From: Hyphomicrobiales bacterium
GTDB taxonomy: Bacteria > Pseudomonadota > Alphaproteobacteria > Rhizobiales > JAJFHC01
Assembly: GCA_021775835.1 (NCBI GenBank)
Contig: JAJFHC010000106.1
Coordinates: forward strand, 1-25,457
DNA: 25,457 nucleotides
Reading direction: 5' to 3'
Positions 6,822-15,797 of the stretch are shown in pieces. The notes beneath the pieces were generated by a model, which saw nothing but the letters and a program-made list of their open reading frames with translations, was not told the origin of the DNA and made no database searches. Within the stretch, counting starts at the first letter, position 1. The number at the start of each line of letters is the position of its first letter. The position numbers and the translations under genes were made by a program.

Positions 6822-7949
6822 ATGCCGCCTGCCAAACCGCGACCGTCGAAACCAGCAACTTCAAAAGTCAAATCTCCCAATACGAAGGCTCCCAAAGCCA
6901 AGGTTGGCATATCCGACACAACCATGATCAATCTGGCGCTCCAAGGCGGCGGCTCCCACGGGGCGTTCACCTGGGGTGTTCTGGATCGGCTGCTGGAAGA
7001 CGGGCGGATCGGAGTCGAGGCCATCAGCGGCACCAGCGCGGGCGCCGTCAATGCGGTGGTCTTGGCGGATGGCTTCATGCGGGCCGGTGTCGACGGTGCC
7101 CGCGAGCGACTCCACGATTTCTGGCAGCACGTCGCACGGCTCGGTGAGTTGAGTCCGATTCAGCGATCGCCGCTCGATATCTGGATGGGCAATTTCAGTC
7201 TCGATCACAACCCGGCCTACCTCTATTTCGACATGCTCACGCACGTGGCGTCACCCTATGATCTCAACCCGGCAAACCTGAATCCGCTCAAAGACCTGCT
7301 TGAGGAGGAAGTCGATTTCGAGCGTGTTCAGTGTTGCACCGACATCCAGCTTTTCATCTCGGCCACCAATGTGCACACCGGCCGGGTCAAGGTGTTCACG
7401 GGCGAGGAGATCAGCGCCACATCGGTCATGGCCTCGTCCTGTTTGCCGCTGGTGTTTCAGGCGGTCGAGATCGACGGCGTGCCCTATTGGGATGGCGGCT
7501 TCATGGGTAACCCGGTGCTGTTTCCGTTCTTCTATCACAGCCAGTCACACGACATCGTCCTGGTTCAGGTCAACCCGCTGGAGCGCAAGGAAACGCCTGT
7601 CACGTCACGCGAGATCCATAACCGCATGAACGAGATCACCTTCAACGCCTCCCTGACCAAGGAACTGCGCGCCATCGAGTTCGTCAGCCGATTGGTTGAA
7701 TCAGAGAACCTCGACACCGACCGCTACAAGCGCGTCCACATGCACATCATCGATGCAGGCGAGGAGCTTCTGGCACTCAGTGCATCGAGCAAGATGAACG
7801 CGGAGTGGCGTTTCCTGACCCACCTGCGTGACATCGGCCGCCAGACCGCGGGCACCTGGCTTGCCGCCCATTTCGACAACCTCGGTAAACGCTCGACGTT
7901 CGACCTTGGAGAGCACTTCCACACCACCCGCATCGACGGCGAAGTCTGA
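6822..7949 (+). CDS. Patatin-like phospholipase/esterase family protein
   Basis: The 375-aa protein has the patatin acyl-hydrolase core: the oxyanion glycine loop GGGSHG (42-47), the nucleophile elbow GTSAG with Ser72 (70-74), and the catalytic Asp224 in DGG (224-226). These form a Ser-Asp dyad that cleaves acyl esters. The first ~34 residues are a Lys/Pro/Ser-rich, low-complexity tail without a hydrophobic core, so the protein is probably cytoplasmic or peripheral. I start it at the ATG at 6822, preceded by AGGA, because the longer frame overlaps the end of bdhA. The tight link to bdhA suggests the released acyl product may be hydroxybutyrate, either from polymer granules or from lipid, but that is inference. 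Phospholipase activity is the family default. Confidence 0.88.
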   Translation: MPPAKPRPSKPATSKVKSPNTKAPKAKVGISDTTMINLALQGGGSHGAFTWGVLDRLLEDGRIGVEAISGTSAGAVNAVVLADGFMRAGVDGARERLHDFWQHVARLGELSPIQRSPLDIWMGNFSLDHNPAYLYFDMLTHVASPYDLNPANLNPLKDLLEEEVDFERVQCCTDIQLFISATNVHTGRVKVFTGEEISATSVMASSCLPLVFQAVEIDGVPYWDGGFMGNPVLFPFFYHSQSHDIVLVQVNPLERKETPVTSREIHNRMNEITFNASLTKELRAIEFVSRLVESENLDTDRYKRVHMHIIDAGEELLALSASSKMNAEWRFLTHLRDIGRQTAGTWLAAHFDNLGKRSTFDLGEHFHTTRIDGEV

Positions 7950-8001
7950 TCGGGCACGGCCTGTTTGGCGGTTTGGCTGTTCGTCAGTCCCCGTTGGTAC
8001 T

Positions 8002-8007
8002 ATAATC
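8002..8007 (+). promoter_or_regulatory. Possible -10 box upstream of the 91-aa protein gene
   Basis: A consensus TATAAT lies 114 bp before the start at 8121, in the gap after the patatin gene. The matching -35 region (GTTTCG or TGTTTC) is poor. A perfect palindrome, CAACAATTGTTG (8095-8106), sits just before the ribosome site and could be an operator or a leader hairpin. The 91-aa gene therefore may have its own promoter. Confidence 0.3.
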
Positions 8008-8120
8008 CGAATCAGTTCGAATAAACGTCTTGGGGGATGTTGATTTGGGCATTTTTGTCTGGGGCAACAATGGCGGCCAATTGCTGGCACGCCTCAACAA
8101 TTGTTGAAGGACAACGGACT

Positions 8121-8396
8121 ATGGAACAGCTCATCATTCAACTCATCAGTGGTGCTGTCGGCGGCAATATCGCCGGCGCCGTACTCAAGCAGTTCAACCT
8201 GGGCGTGCTGATCAATTCGATCGCCGGTATCGTCGGCGGTGGAATCGGCGGACAGATTCTCTCCAGCGTGCTCGGTGTCGGCGGTGGTGGCGGCATGGAC
8301 ATTGGCGGGATCGTTTCGCAGGTCGCCGGTGGCGGCGTTGGCGGCGCCGTCCTGCTGGTCATCGTGGGCGTGATCAAGAACGCCATGAAGAAGTAG
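8121..8396 (+). CDS. Small glycine-rich hydrophobic membrane protein
   Basis: The 91-aa product is dominated by Gly, Ala, Ile and Val and has at least two hydrophobic stretches (about 8-50 and 65-86) rich in small-residue packing motifs such as [14 protein letters not shown] and GGGVGGAV. It ends with a basic tail (KNAMKK). I recognise it as a conserved small protein of Alphaproteobacteria whose function is unknown to me. The glycine zippers suggest membrane insertion and possibly oligomerisation. The ATG at 8121 follows GAAGGA by about 9 bases; a longer in-frame start at 8037 lacks support. It lies downstream of the patatin gene with a possible promoter of its own. Confidence 0.7.
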   Translation: MEQLIIQLISGAVGGNIAGAVLKQFNLGVLINSIAGIVGGGIGGQILSSVLGVGGGGGMDIGGIVSQVAGGGVGGAVLLVIVGVIKNAMKK

Positions 8397-8428
8397 TTCC
8401 AGGGCGCAGGGCTGGTTCAGACGCCGGC

Positions 8429-8534
8429 GTTTGCGGCTGGGACGCTCCCGGTTCAGCGAAGCAGCACTGGCGTGCCGCATCGCGCCCGGGAAACAACATC
8501 GTTCCCCGGACACACGTAGTGTGATCCGGGGTCG
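8429..8534. repeat. Dispersed intergenic hairpin repeat, copy A
   Basis: This segment between the 91-aa gene and the metallohydrolase gene matches, as reverse complement, the repeats at 12197-12286 and 18491-18731. Its 20-bp core (8456-8475) is identical on the opposite strand to 18640-18659. It also contains a hairpin, 8504-8531, with CCCCGGA and TCCGGGG arms around CACAC/GTGTG. It lacks any open frame and fills most of the 186-bp gap. Confidence 0.7.
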
Positions 8535-8582
8535 TTCCATACATCGAGTCTTGCGCTTAGCGCGGTCCCACGTCGACCGCAT

Positions 8583-9581
8583 TCACGGCACGTCCCAAAC
8601 TTCCCCCGGCGACAGGGCACGGAAGTGTTCGTCCGGGACGCCTGCGTCCAGCTTTGCCTGTTCCAGGTCCCGGACCGGGGCGTCCCAGGCTTCGCTGGTG
8701 AGGCGGAAGGTTCCAAAATGGGTCGAAAGCGTCGGCGGCCGGCCGAGATCCTGGTGCGCCAGGACCGCTTCTTGTGGGTTCATATGGGAATAGGCCATGA
8801 ACCAGCGCGGCTCATACGCGCCGATCGGCAGGATCGCGAGCCTGAACGGGCCGAACTTTTCGAAGGCGTCGCGAAAGTAGTCACCGCCGCCATAGCCTGA
8901 GTCCCCGACGAAGTAGATCGTCCCGCCCGGCGTGCCGATGGCGAAGGACGCCCACAGCGCCATCTGGCGATCGCGAACGCCGCGTGCCGACCAGTGATGG
9001 GTCCGGTCAAGGGTGACATGGACATCGTCGCTTAAGGCGACGCGTTCGTCCCAGTCATGGGCCTCGGCGGACATCGACGCATCGAAGGCGGTGATGATCG
9101 TATCGTTGCCCAGTGGCGTAACGATGCGCGCGCCATCGCGTTTCTGGATCCGCTGCAGGGTCACCAGGTCCATGTGGTCGTAGTGATTGTGGGACAGCAG
9201 GATCACATCGATCGGCGGCAGGGTGTCGAAGTCGACGCCCGGCGGCTGCGCCCGCAACGGGCCGATACGCTGGGACGGGCTCGCCCTCTGGGCCCAGACC
9301 GGATCGGTGATGATGTTGAGGTTCTGTGTCTGGATAAGGACGGTGGCGTGGCCGACGAAACTGACGCGCAGATCGTCACCCGCCACGCGCTCAGGCGGTC
9401 TGTCCGGTGGGCCGCTTGCAACTGACCTTGGCCATTCCTCCCACTTGGCGGTCAGTTGCCATTTCAGAAACTGCCTCAGGCCGCCCTTTCTAGGTTTTCC
9501 CGGATTGAAGAACCGGACACCATCGAAGTGATCGCTGACTGGACCCGAATAATAGGGATTTTGGCGGGGGCGAAGTTTCAT
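8583..9581 (-). CDS. Metallo-beta-lactamase-fold hydrolase (NAPE-PLD/UlaG-like)
   Basis: The 332-aa protein carries the metal-binding set of the metallo-beta-lactamase fold: HNHYDH (131-136), His195 or His196 in RTHHWS, Asp227 in VGDSGYGGG, and later His266 (SHMNP) and His288 (THFGTF). The order and the SFVGHATVLIQ opening strand (74-84) resemble the branch that includes N-acyl-phosphatidylethanolamine phospholipase D and UlaG. Such enzymes hydrolyse phosphodiester or lactone bonds; the substrate here is unknown. No signal peptide is seen. I choose the ATG at 9581, which has GGGAG about 11 bases upstream, instead of a TTG six codons earlier. Its 3' side abuts repeat copy A, and the next gene upstream is divergent. 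Confidence 0.85.
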   Translation of the reverse strand: MKLRPRQNPYYSGPVSDHFDGVRFFNPGKPRKGGLRQFLKWQLTAKWEEWPRSVASGPPDRPPERVAGDDLRVSFVGHATVLIQTQNLNIITDPVWAQRASPSQRIGPLRAQPPGVDFDTLPPIDVILLSHNHYDHMDLVTLQRIQKRDGARIVTPLGNDTIITAFDASMSAEAHDWDERVALSDDVHVTLDRTHHWSARGVRDRQMALWASFAIGTPGGTIYFVGDSGYGGGDYFRDAFEKFGPFRLAILPIGAYEPRWFMAYSHMNPQEAVLAHQDLGRPPTLSTHFGTFRLTSEAWDAPVRDLEQAKLDAGVPDEHFRALSPGEVWDVP

Positions 9582-9763
9582 GCCGGAATGGTCTCCCAAA
9601 AGTGCGACAGCCGTGCTATCCAGATTTCCCTCAATCCGGGATCAGCCTGATCGGTTCCAGTTGTTGTCAATATGGTATCTGCGCGTTGAGTGCAAAAGGC
9701 CGGGGGCAGCGTGGGATTGGATATTTGCCGACATGTCAACGAAGACCATGGAGTCCAAATCGA

Positions 9764-10702
9764 ATGAAGCCTGAAATTCTAATCCCCGTTCCCATCATGC
9801 CGCGGGTGGCTGATGCCCTGGACAACTCTTATACGGTCCACAGGCTGGACAAGGCCGATGACAGGGCAGGGGCTCTGGCGTCGGTGGCTCCCGGCATCCG
9901 GGGTATCGCCACCATGGGTGTGGCGGACGCCGCCCTCATGGACGCACTACCCGGTCTCGAGATCGTCTCGAGTTTCGGTGTCGGTTACGACGGCGTCGAT
10001 GTGGCCCATGCGGCGGCCAAGGGGATCACCGTCACCAACACGCCCGACGTGCTCAACGACGAGGTTGCCAACACCGCCATCATGCTGTTGCTGGCCGTCA
10101 GCCGGAAGCTTGTGTCCTATGACCGTTATGTCCGAGAAGGGCGTTGGGCGGCGGAAGGGGCGCCACCCCTGACCCAGGCGATCCGCAACACCCGTGTCGG
10201 CATATTGGGGCTGGGGCGCATCGGCCAGGACATTGCGCGCAAGCTTCAGATGTTCGGCTGCACCATCGCCTATCATGGACGGCGCAAACAGGACGACCAG
10301 CCATACGAGTATTTTGCCGATCTGGTCGGGATGGCCCGGTCCTGCGACACGATCATTGCGATCTGTCCCGGCGGCGAGGCGACCCGTGGCATCGTCAACC
10401 GGGCCGTGCTCGACGCCCTCGGCCCCGACGGTACCTTCATCAACATCGCCCGCGGCTCGGTGCATGACCAGCCGGCTCTTGTGGCAGCCCTTCAGGAAGG
10501 CACGCTGGGCTTCGCCGGTCTCGATGTTTTTGCAGACGAACCCAACGTGCCCGAGGAACTGTTTGCCATGGACAACGTCGTGCTCCAGCCCCACCAGGGC
10601 TCGGCAACAATCCAGACGAGGAATGATATGGCCGATCTGGTCGTCGACAACCTCAACGCCCATTTCGCCGGCAAGCCCGTGCTCACGCCGGTGACGGAGT
10701 AG
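9764..10702 (+). CDS. D-2-hydroxyacid dehydrogenase (glyoxylate/hydroxypyruvate reductase-like)
   Basis: The 312-aa enzyme belongs to the D-isomer-specific 2-hydroxyacid dehydrogenases, which reduce 2-oxoacids with NAD(P)H. It shows the substrate loop FGVGYDGVD (71-79), the Rossmann motif GLGRIG (149-154), and the catalytic Arg230 (NIARGS), Glu259 (DEP) and His277 (QPHQGS). After the second Rossmann strand it has YHGRRK rather than an acidic residue, which favours NADPH, as in GhrB-type reductases. The start at 9764 has GGAG ten bases upstream; the long upstream extension in the same frame is not supported. It runs convergently into the BenE gene with only 7 bp between stop codons, and no obvious terminator lies between them. 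Glyoxylate or hydroxypyruvate as substrate is probable but not certain. Confidence 0.88.
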   Translation: MKPEILIPVPIMPRVADALDNSYTVHRLDKADDRAGALASVAPGIRGIATMGVADAALMDALPGLEIVSSFGVGYDGVDVAHAAAKGITVTNTPDVLNDEVANTAIMLLLAVSRKLVSYDRYVREGRWAAEGAPPLTQAIRNTRVGILGLGRIGQDIARKLQMFGCTIAYHGRRKQDDQPYEYFADLVGMARSCDTIIAICPGGEATRGIVNRAVLDALGPDGTFINIARGSVHDQPALVAALQEGTLGFAGLDVFADEPNVPEELFAMDNVVLQPHQGSATIQTRNDMADLVVDNLNAHFAGKPVLTPVTE

Positions 10703-10709
10703 ACGAGGA

Positions 10710-11906
10710 CTATTTGTCCTTTGTATCCAGTGTCTTCTTCGCAAAAACCGCTTTCCCCCGGGCCAGGAACAGCATCGCGGCCCCTGCGACGAGACCCCAG
10801 AAGGCGCCGCTGATGCCGAAGAATGTCAGCCCGGAGGCGGTAGCCAGAAACGTGATGACGGCAGCCTCGCGGTCGTCTGTATCGGCAACCGCTCCCTGCA
10901 CGGCAGAGCCGAAGGCGCCCAGCAGGGCAAGGCCCGCAACCGCTTCAATCAGGATCGGTGGTGAGGCACTGATGAAGGCCGTGGCGATGCCGGCCAGCAG
11001 GCCGAACAGCACATAGGCGATCCCTGCGGTAACCGCCGCCCAGTAGCGCTTTTTCGGATCCGGGTGGGCTTCTTCACCGGCACAGATGGCAGCCGTAATG
11101 GCGGCAAGGTTGATCGCATGTCCCCCGAACGGAGTTGCGGCCAGCCCGAACACGCCTGTGGTGGTGAAAAGGGGACCCGCCGGTGGTTGGTACCCGTTGG
11201 CGTTGAGTACAGCCAGGCCTGGGATGTTCTGGGACGCCATGGTCACGATGAAAAGCGGCAGGGCGATGCCAACGACGCTGGAGAGCGTGATTGTCGGTTG
11301 CACCAGAACCGGTTGCGGCCACAACGAGACGCCGTCAAGCGCGATCTGCGGCGTGGTCGTGTAGACCAGGACGGCTGCCACCAGGACGGCTGCAGGCACC
11401 GCGAACAACCGCTTGAAGCGGCCGACGATTGCCCAGGTCAGAACGATCGGAATCGCGAGCGAAGGTACTTCGCCAATCGCCTTGACCGGCGCCAGGCAAA
11501 GGCCGAACAGGACGCCCGCGAGCATGGCATTTGCCAGCGATGACGGGATCGCCGACACCCACCGTCCAAGCGGTTTCCACAGGCCCGAAACGATGATCAG
11601 CACGCTCGTCAGCATGAAAGCGCCCACGGCTGCGGGAAACCCGCCTTCGACCGCGCCTGATGTGGCCAGCAGGGCAACCCCTGGTGTCGACCAGGCAATC
11701 GAGATCGGCAGCCGGCTCTTGAGACTGAGATAGATTGCGCACACGCCCATGGAAATCGACAGGGCCAGCAAACCGGAAGCGGCCTCCGCCTGGCTTGCCC
11801 CCACTGCCGTCAGGCCCTGTATGATGACGGCAAAGGATCCGGCAAACCCGACAAAGGCGGCCAGCAGTCCGGCGGAAAAAGCCGACAGGGAATAAGATCC
11901 GCGCAT
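10710..11906 (-). CDS. benE: BenE family benzoate/H+ symporter-like permease
   Basis: The 398-aa protein is highly hydrophobic, with about 11-12 predicted membrane helices, and matches the BenE family of inner-membrane permeases. Recognisable stretches are AWSTPGVALLAT (about residue 70-80), SQNIPGLAVLNANGY with its broken helix, TPFGGHAINLAAITAAICAG, and the PKKRYWAAV loop. The founder imports benzoate with protons, but many relatives sit far from benzoate genes and carry unknown compounds. No aromatic-degradation genes are nearby, so the substrate is open. The ATG at 11906 is preceded by a GGGGG run about 9 bases upstream. A TTGACA (complement of 11980-11985) could be a -35, but I see no good -10. 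Confidence 0.88.
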   Translation of the reverse strand: MRGSYSLSAFSAGLLAAFVGFAGSFAVIIQGLTAVGASQAEAASGLLALSISMGVCAIYLSLKSRLPISIAWSTPGVALLATSGAVEGGFPAAVGAFMLTSVLIIVSGLWKPLGRWVSAIPSSLANAMLAGVLFGLCLAPVKAIGEVPSLAIPIVLTWAIVGRFKRLFAVPAAVLVAAVLVYTTTPQIALDGVSLWPQPVLVQPTITLSSVVGIALPLFIVTMASQNIPGLAVLNANGYQPPAGPLFTTTGVFGLAATPFGGHAINLAAITAAICAGEEAHPDPKKRYWAAVTAGIAYVLFGLLAGIATAFISASPPILIEAVAGLALLGAFGSAVQGAVADTDDREAAVITFLATASGLTFFGISGAFWGLVAGAAMLFLARGKAVFAKKTLDTKDK

Positions 11907-11986
11907 CAGACGAACCCCCGGTTATGTCGCATGACGACGTCCATTGATTTTTCAACTTGTGGCGTGCGGATGCCCACACTGTCAAC

Positions 11987-12044
11987 ACGGGAACAGCGCT
12001 CTGGGAAATAATCGTTCCCCGGGCACACGCAGTATGACCCGGGG
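11987..12044. repeat. Dispersed intergenic hairpin repeat, partial copy B1
   Basis: The segment ends in a strong hairpin, 12017-12044, with CCCCGGG and CCCGGGG arms around CACACGCAGTATGA. This is the counterpart of 8504-8531 and 18575-18602. The conserved GGGAA-x-ATCGTT stretch just before the left arm also matches copy A. Confidence 0.6.
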
Positions 12045-12125
12045 TCTACTCGCGGTTGTTCCGGAGCGATAAATCAGCGTTGAGAAAATGGGGAGGCGAG
12101 TAGGTCCCGGCGCACCCTGGCGGCC

Positions 12126-12286
12126 GTCCGGGAAACGAAAACACTACCGATTCTCGGACACGCTAAGCGTGAGCCAGGATCTTACCGGTCTCCATCGTTT
12201 GCGACTGGCGTGGTCTCAGTTCAGCAAAGCAGCACCGGCGTGCCGCATCGCCCCCGGGAACCCACCGTTTTCCGGACACGCAGCAG
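12126..12286. repeat. Dispersed intergenic hairpin repeat, copy B2
   Basis: The right part (12197-12286) aligns over its length with copy A in the same orientation, and its core (12224-12243) differs from copy A at only two positions. The left part contains a perfect CACGCT-A-AGCGTG palindrome (12159-12171) inside a weaker version of the CCCCGG hairpin. It thus resembles roughly one and a half units of the repeat seen in tandem at 18491-18731. Confidence 0.65.
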
Positions 12287-12560
12287 CAACTGGGTTTACG
12301 CGGATTGCTGAAAGGGTGTCTTTGCCCGTTAAATCTAAGATGTCATCTTTGGCGACGCGTAAGGGGCGCCGAAGATCCACGCGCTCCGACTTCAGCAGGC
12401 AGCGGGGGCGAATGGATTGTCGTCCTCGCCACAGGCGCGGACAAGAATGACGGTTGGGACTCAGTGACTAAACAATCGGTCTCCCCCACTCCAGTATCGC
12501 GCACATTCAGCATACAGGGGCCGTTCCAAGTTCAGGCATGTGCGTTTGGCACAGTGCCGG

Positions 12561-15500
12561 TTATTCCGCCGCTTCCACATACCCCGGAATCACTTCCTTG
12601 GTCTCCGACTTGGGCGTGCGGCCCTCGCGGTCGACGGGGAGGTTGCTCTTGCCCGAGCGCTTGCCGCGCCAAGCCTGCCAGCGGCGTTTGTAGACGGTTG
12701 GCGCGGCGATCAGGACCGGGGTCAGCACCAGGGTCAACAGGGTCGCGAAGCCGAGGCCGAAGATGATCGCCGTCGACAACTGCACCCACCAGACCGACGT
12801 TACGCCGCCGAACGAGATTGTCCGGGTGAAGAAGTCGAAATTGATCTGCAGCGCCATCGGCAACAGGCCACAGATTGTGGTGCCGGTGGTCAGCAGGACC
12901 GGGCGCAGTCTCTGGGCGGCGGTCCGCAGCACGGCGTCGATCACGTCCATACCCGTTTCCCGCAACCGGTGGTAGGTATCGATCAGCACGATCGAGTTGT
13001 TCACCACGATCCCGGCCAGGGCCACGATGCCTGTGCCGGTCATGATCACCGAGAACGCCTGGCCGGTGATCAGCATGCCGATGAGGACACCGACCACGGA
13101 CATGACCACCGTCGAGAGGGTCAGCAGGGTGTGGTAGAAGCTGTTGAACTGGGTCACCAGTATGATGAACATCAGGAACAGGGCGCCGACCATGGCCTTC
13201 ATGAGAAAGGCGAAGGAGTCCTTCTGTTCTTCATCGGCTCCACGGAACTTGAAGGCGACGCTGTCCGGCCATTTCTGGGAATCGAGCCAGGCCTGAAGCT
13301 CGCGCACCTTGGTGTCACCGAGCACGCCTGTGACCGTGTTGGCCTTTACGTCGACGGAAATCAGGCCGTCCTTGCGGGTGATCGAGTCGACGCGCGGCTT
13401 GGGCGTGCGCTTGACGAAATTGCCGATTGGCACCAACCCGTTCTGGGTGCGCAGTTTCAGCTGGTCTAGTTGCACGATCGTGCGCTGGGACTCGGGGAAC
13501 CGCACCCGGATATCAACTTCATCGTCGCTGTCGTCGGGCCTGTAGGTGCCGATCAGGATGCCATTTGTGATCATCTGTACGAGCGCACCGACCGATACGA
13601 TATCGGCGCCAAAGCGGCCGGCTTCCTCGCGGTCGACTTCCAGTTCCCATTCGATGCCGGGCAGGGGACGGCCGTCTTCGATGTCGATCAGCCCGTCCAT
13701 GGTTTCCAGGTGATCACGCACCCGTCCCGCGGTGGCCATGGCTGTTCCATGATCGCCGGCCTTGACCTGCAGGCGGATCGCCTTGCCGGTCGGCGGGCCG
13801 TCCTCGCGCTTGCGGACCTCGACCTTGAGGCCGGGCAGGGAGGCAGTCTTGTCGCGCACGTCCTGCAGGATCAGGGCACCGCGGCGGCGTTGGTCGAACG
13901 GCAGGAGTTCGATCGTCATCTGTCCGATCTGGTCTTTCGGCTGGTCCTGGCTGCCGCCAACCTCCGGGCCGGCACCGGAATCGCCGGTGGTGGTGGAAAC
14001 CGACTCGATGCCTTCGATGCCGAGCACGATCTTTTCCACCCGCCGCGTCAGGCCGAGTTGTTCCCGTGCCGACAGGTTGCCGCGTGCGCTCACATGGACA
14101 ATTGCCTGCTCCGGTTCAGTGTCGATGAAGAAGGTGACGCCGTTGTTATAGGCCCCAAAAATCTGGAAGGTGCCGATCATGACCACGATTGCGAACGCCG
14201 TGACCAGAAGCGGCGCGCGGATCATGCGGATCAGCAACCTGACATAGGCACCCGACAGGCCTGGCAGCTTTGAAATGTCGCCTTCGCCACCCGCGGCCAA
14301 TTGCGTCAGGGCATCGTCCTTTTTGGCTTCCGATTTGCCGAAAATACCGCCCAGAACGGGCAGGAAGATCATGGCGGTGACCAGGGAGGCACTGAGCACG
14401 ATGATCACCGTGATCGGCAGGAAGCTCATGAATTCGCCCGATACGCCGGGCCACAGGAGCATCGGCAGGAAGGCTGCAAGCGTCGTTGCGGTGGACGACA
14501 CGATCGGCCAGAACATACGCTGGGCCGCAAGCAGGTAGGCCGCTTTCCGATCGAGCCCTTCCGCCATCTTGCGGTCGGCATATTCGACCACCACGATGGC
14601 GCCATCGACCAACATGCCGACGGTCAGCACCATGCCGAACATGAGCATCATGTTGACGGTCAGTCCCATGAATCCGACCAGCAGGAAGCCGATCATGAAC
14701 GATGCCGGGATCGCCAGGCCGACCAGCAAGGCTGAGCGCATGCCAAGGGCTGCCACCACGACGATCATCACAAGGGCGATGGCCGTCATGATCGCCGACT
14801 GGAGCGAGCCCAGAACCTCGAAAATCGTCTTCGACTGGTCGAGCGTGTAGTTGATCTTGATCGACTTGGGCCAGTCTTTTGTTTCCGCCCTGACCACATC
14901 GCCGACCGCCTTGTTGTTGTCGACGATGTTGGTGCCGATCCGCTTGATCACGTCGATGGCGATGGCCGGTTTGCCGTTCAGGCGGGCAAACCGGGTCGGG
15001 TCCTTGAAGGTCCGGCGGATCTCGGCGATGTCGGACAGCGTGACGACGCCGTCGCCCGATACCTTGACCGGCAGTTTGAAGATGTCGCTTGCGGTCTCGA
15101 ACAGGCCCGGCACCTTGACGTTGAAGCGGCCCTTGCCGGTATCGAGCGAACCCGCTGCCACGAGCCGGTTGTTCTGGGTGACGGCGTTCACCAGTTCGGC
15201 CTGGGTGACGTTGTAGGATTCAAGCTTGGCGTTATCGATGATGATCTCGACCAGCTCTTCGCGATGGCCCTTCAAGTCGGCGCGCAGCACCGAGGGGATT
15301 GCCTCGATCTTGTCCTTGAGTTGGCGGGCGTGGCGATAGAGCGTGCGTTCCGGCACGTCGCCCGACAGGGTCACGACGATCACGGGGAACAGGCTCAGGT
15401 TGAATTCGGTAACCGTCGGTTCTTCCGCATCCGACGGCAGTTCGGCCTTGGCGAGGTCGACCTTCTCGCGCACATTCTGTTCGGCGGCGTCGTTGTCGAT

Positions 15501-15797
15501 GCCCACATGAAATTCCAGGATGACGCCCGCATGGCCCTGGCCGGCGATCGAGGTGATCTCCTTCAGGCCTTCCAGGCCGCGCAGTTCGGACTCCATGGGC
15601 TTGACCAGCAGACGCTCAGAGTCTTCCGGCGAAATGCCCTGTAGCGGGATCGAGACATAGAACACCGGCACCTGGATGTCCGGGTCGGCTTCCTTGGGGA
15701 TCGTGATGTAGGAGAAGATGCCGGCGGCGATCATGACCACCATCAAGGTCAGAACGGTTCTCGGCCGGCCAAGAATTGCGGCAAGAGCCTGCATCAT
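12561..15797 (-). CDS. RND-family efflux pump inner-membrane permease
   Basis: The 1078-aa protein has the full length and two-half layout of resistance-nodulation-division pumps: an N-terminal helix, a large periplasmic loop, helices 2-6 (about 335-490), then the same again in the second half (helices 8-12 from about 865). It would export hydrophobic compounds using the proton gradient. In the proton-relay helix 4 the motif is GMLVDGAIVVVEYAD, so only one Asp (398) is kept where AcrB has two. In helix 10 the AcrB Lys position reads Asn-Asn (GIVVNNSIVLID, 933-934). It is therefore not a classical AcrB. The ATG has AGGAGA seven bases upstream and overlaps the adaptor stop by 4 bp, indicating coupled translation. 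No outer-membrane channel gene is adjacent. Confidence 0.93.
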   Translation of the reverse strand: MMQALAAILGRPRTVLTLMVVMIAAGIFSYITIPKEADPDIQVPVFYVSIPLQGISPEDSERLLVKPMESELRGLEGLKEITSIAGQGHAGVILEFHVGIDNDAAEQNVREKVDLAKAELPSDAEEPTVTEFNLSLFPVIVVTLSGDVPERTLYRHARQLKDKIEAIPSVLRADLKGHREELVEIIIDNAKLESYNVTQAELVNAVTQNNRLVAAGSLDTGKGRFNVKVPGLFETASDIFKLPVKVSGDGVVTLSDIAEIRRTFKDPTRFARLNGKPAIAIDVIKRIGTNIVDNNKAVGDVVRAETKDWPKSIKINYTLDQSKTIFEVLGSLQSAIMTAIALVMIVVVAALGMRSALLVGLAIPASFMIGFLLVGFMGLTVNMMLMFGMVLTVGMLVDGAIVVVEYADRKMAEGLDRKAAYLLAAQRMFWPIVSSTATTLAAFLPMLLWPGVSGEFMSFLPITVIIVLSASLVTAMIFLPVLGGIFGKSEAKKDDALTQLAAGGEGDISKLPGLSGAYVRLLIRMIRAPLLVTAFAIVVMIGTFQIFGAYNNGVTFFIDTEPEQAIVHVSARGNLSAREQLGLTRRVEKIVLGIEGIESVSTTTGDSGAGPEVGGSQDQPKDQIGQMTIELLPFDQRRRGALILQDVRDKTASLPGLKVEVRKREDGPPTGKAIRLQVKAGDHGTAMATAGRVRDHLETMDGLIDIEDGRPLPGIEWELEVDREEAGRFGADIVSVGALVQMITNGILIGTYRPDDSDDEVDIRVRFPESQRTIVQLDQLKLRTQNGLVPIGNFVKRTPKPRVDSITRKDGLISVDVKANTVTGVLGDTKVRELQAWLDSQKWPDSVAFKFRGADEEQKDSFAFLMKAMVGALFLMFIILVTQFNSFYHTLLTLSTVVMSVVGVLIGMLITGQAFSVIMTGTGIVALAGIVVNNSIVLIDTYHRLRETGMDVIDAVLRTAAQRLRPVLLTTGTTICGLLPMALQINFDFFTRTISFGGVTSVWWVQLSTAIIFGLGFATLLTLVLTPVLIAAPTVYKRRWQAWRGKRSGKSNLPVDREGRTPKSETKEVIPGYVEAAE

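Larger units (their letters stand above)
11907..12560. other. Long non-coding interval with dispersed repeats
   Basis: This 654-bp region lies between the 5' end of the BenE gene and the 3' end of the RND pump gene. It holds repeat segments at 11987-12044 and 12126-12286, and an inverted pair CTACTCGC (12046-12053) / GCGAGTAG (12096-12103). From 12306 to 12560 there is GC-rich sequence with no open frame I believe, including an inverted repeat GGCACTGTGCC near 12549-12559 after the pump gene's stop. No RNA gene is recognised. Confidence 0.6.

Noticed and set aside
12549..12559. GGCAC-T-GTGCC palindrome after the RND pump stop, considered as a terminator
   Set aside because: The stem is only 5 bp and no T-run follows on the minus strand, so it does not qualify as an intrinsic terminator.
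12540..13469. Long plus-strand open frame opposite the RND pump gene
   Set aside because: The product is rich in His, Gln, Asp and Arg, as expected from antisense reading of GC-rich coding DNA; the minus strand has full-length pump motifs.
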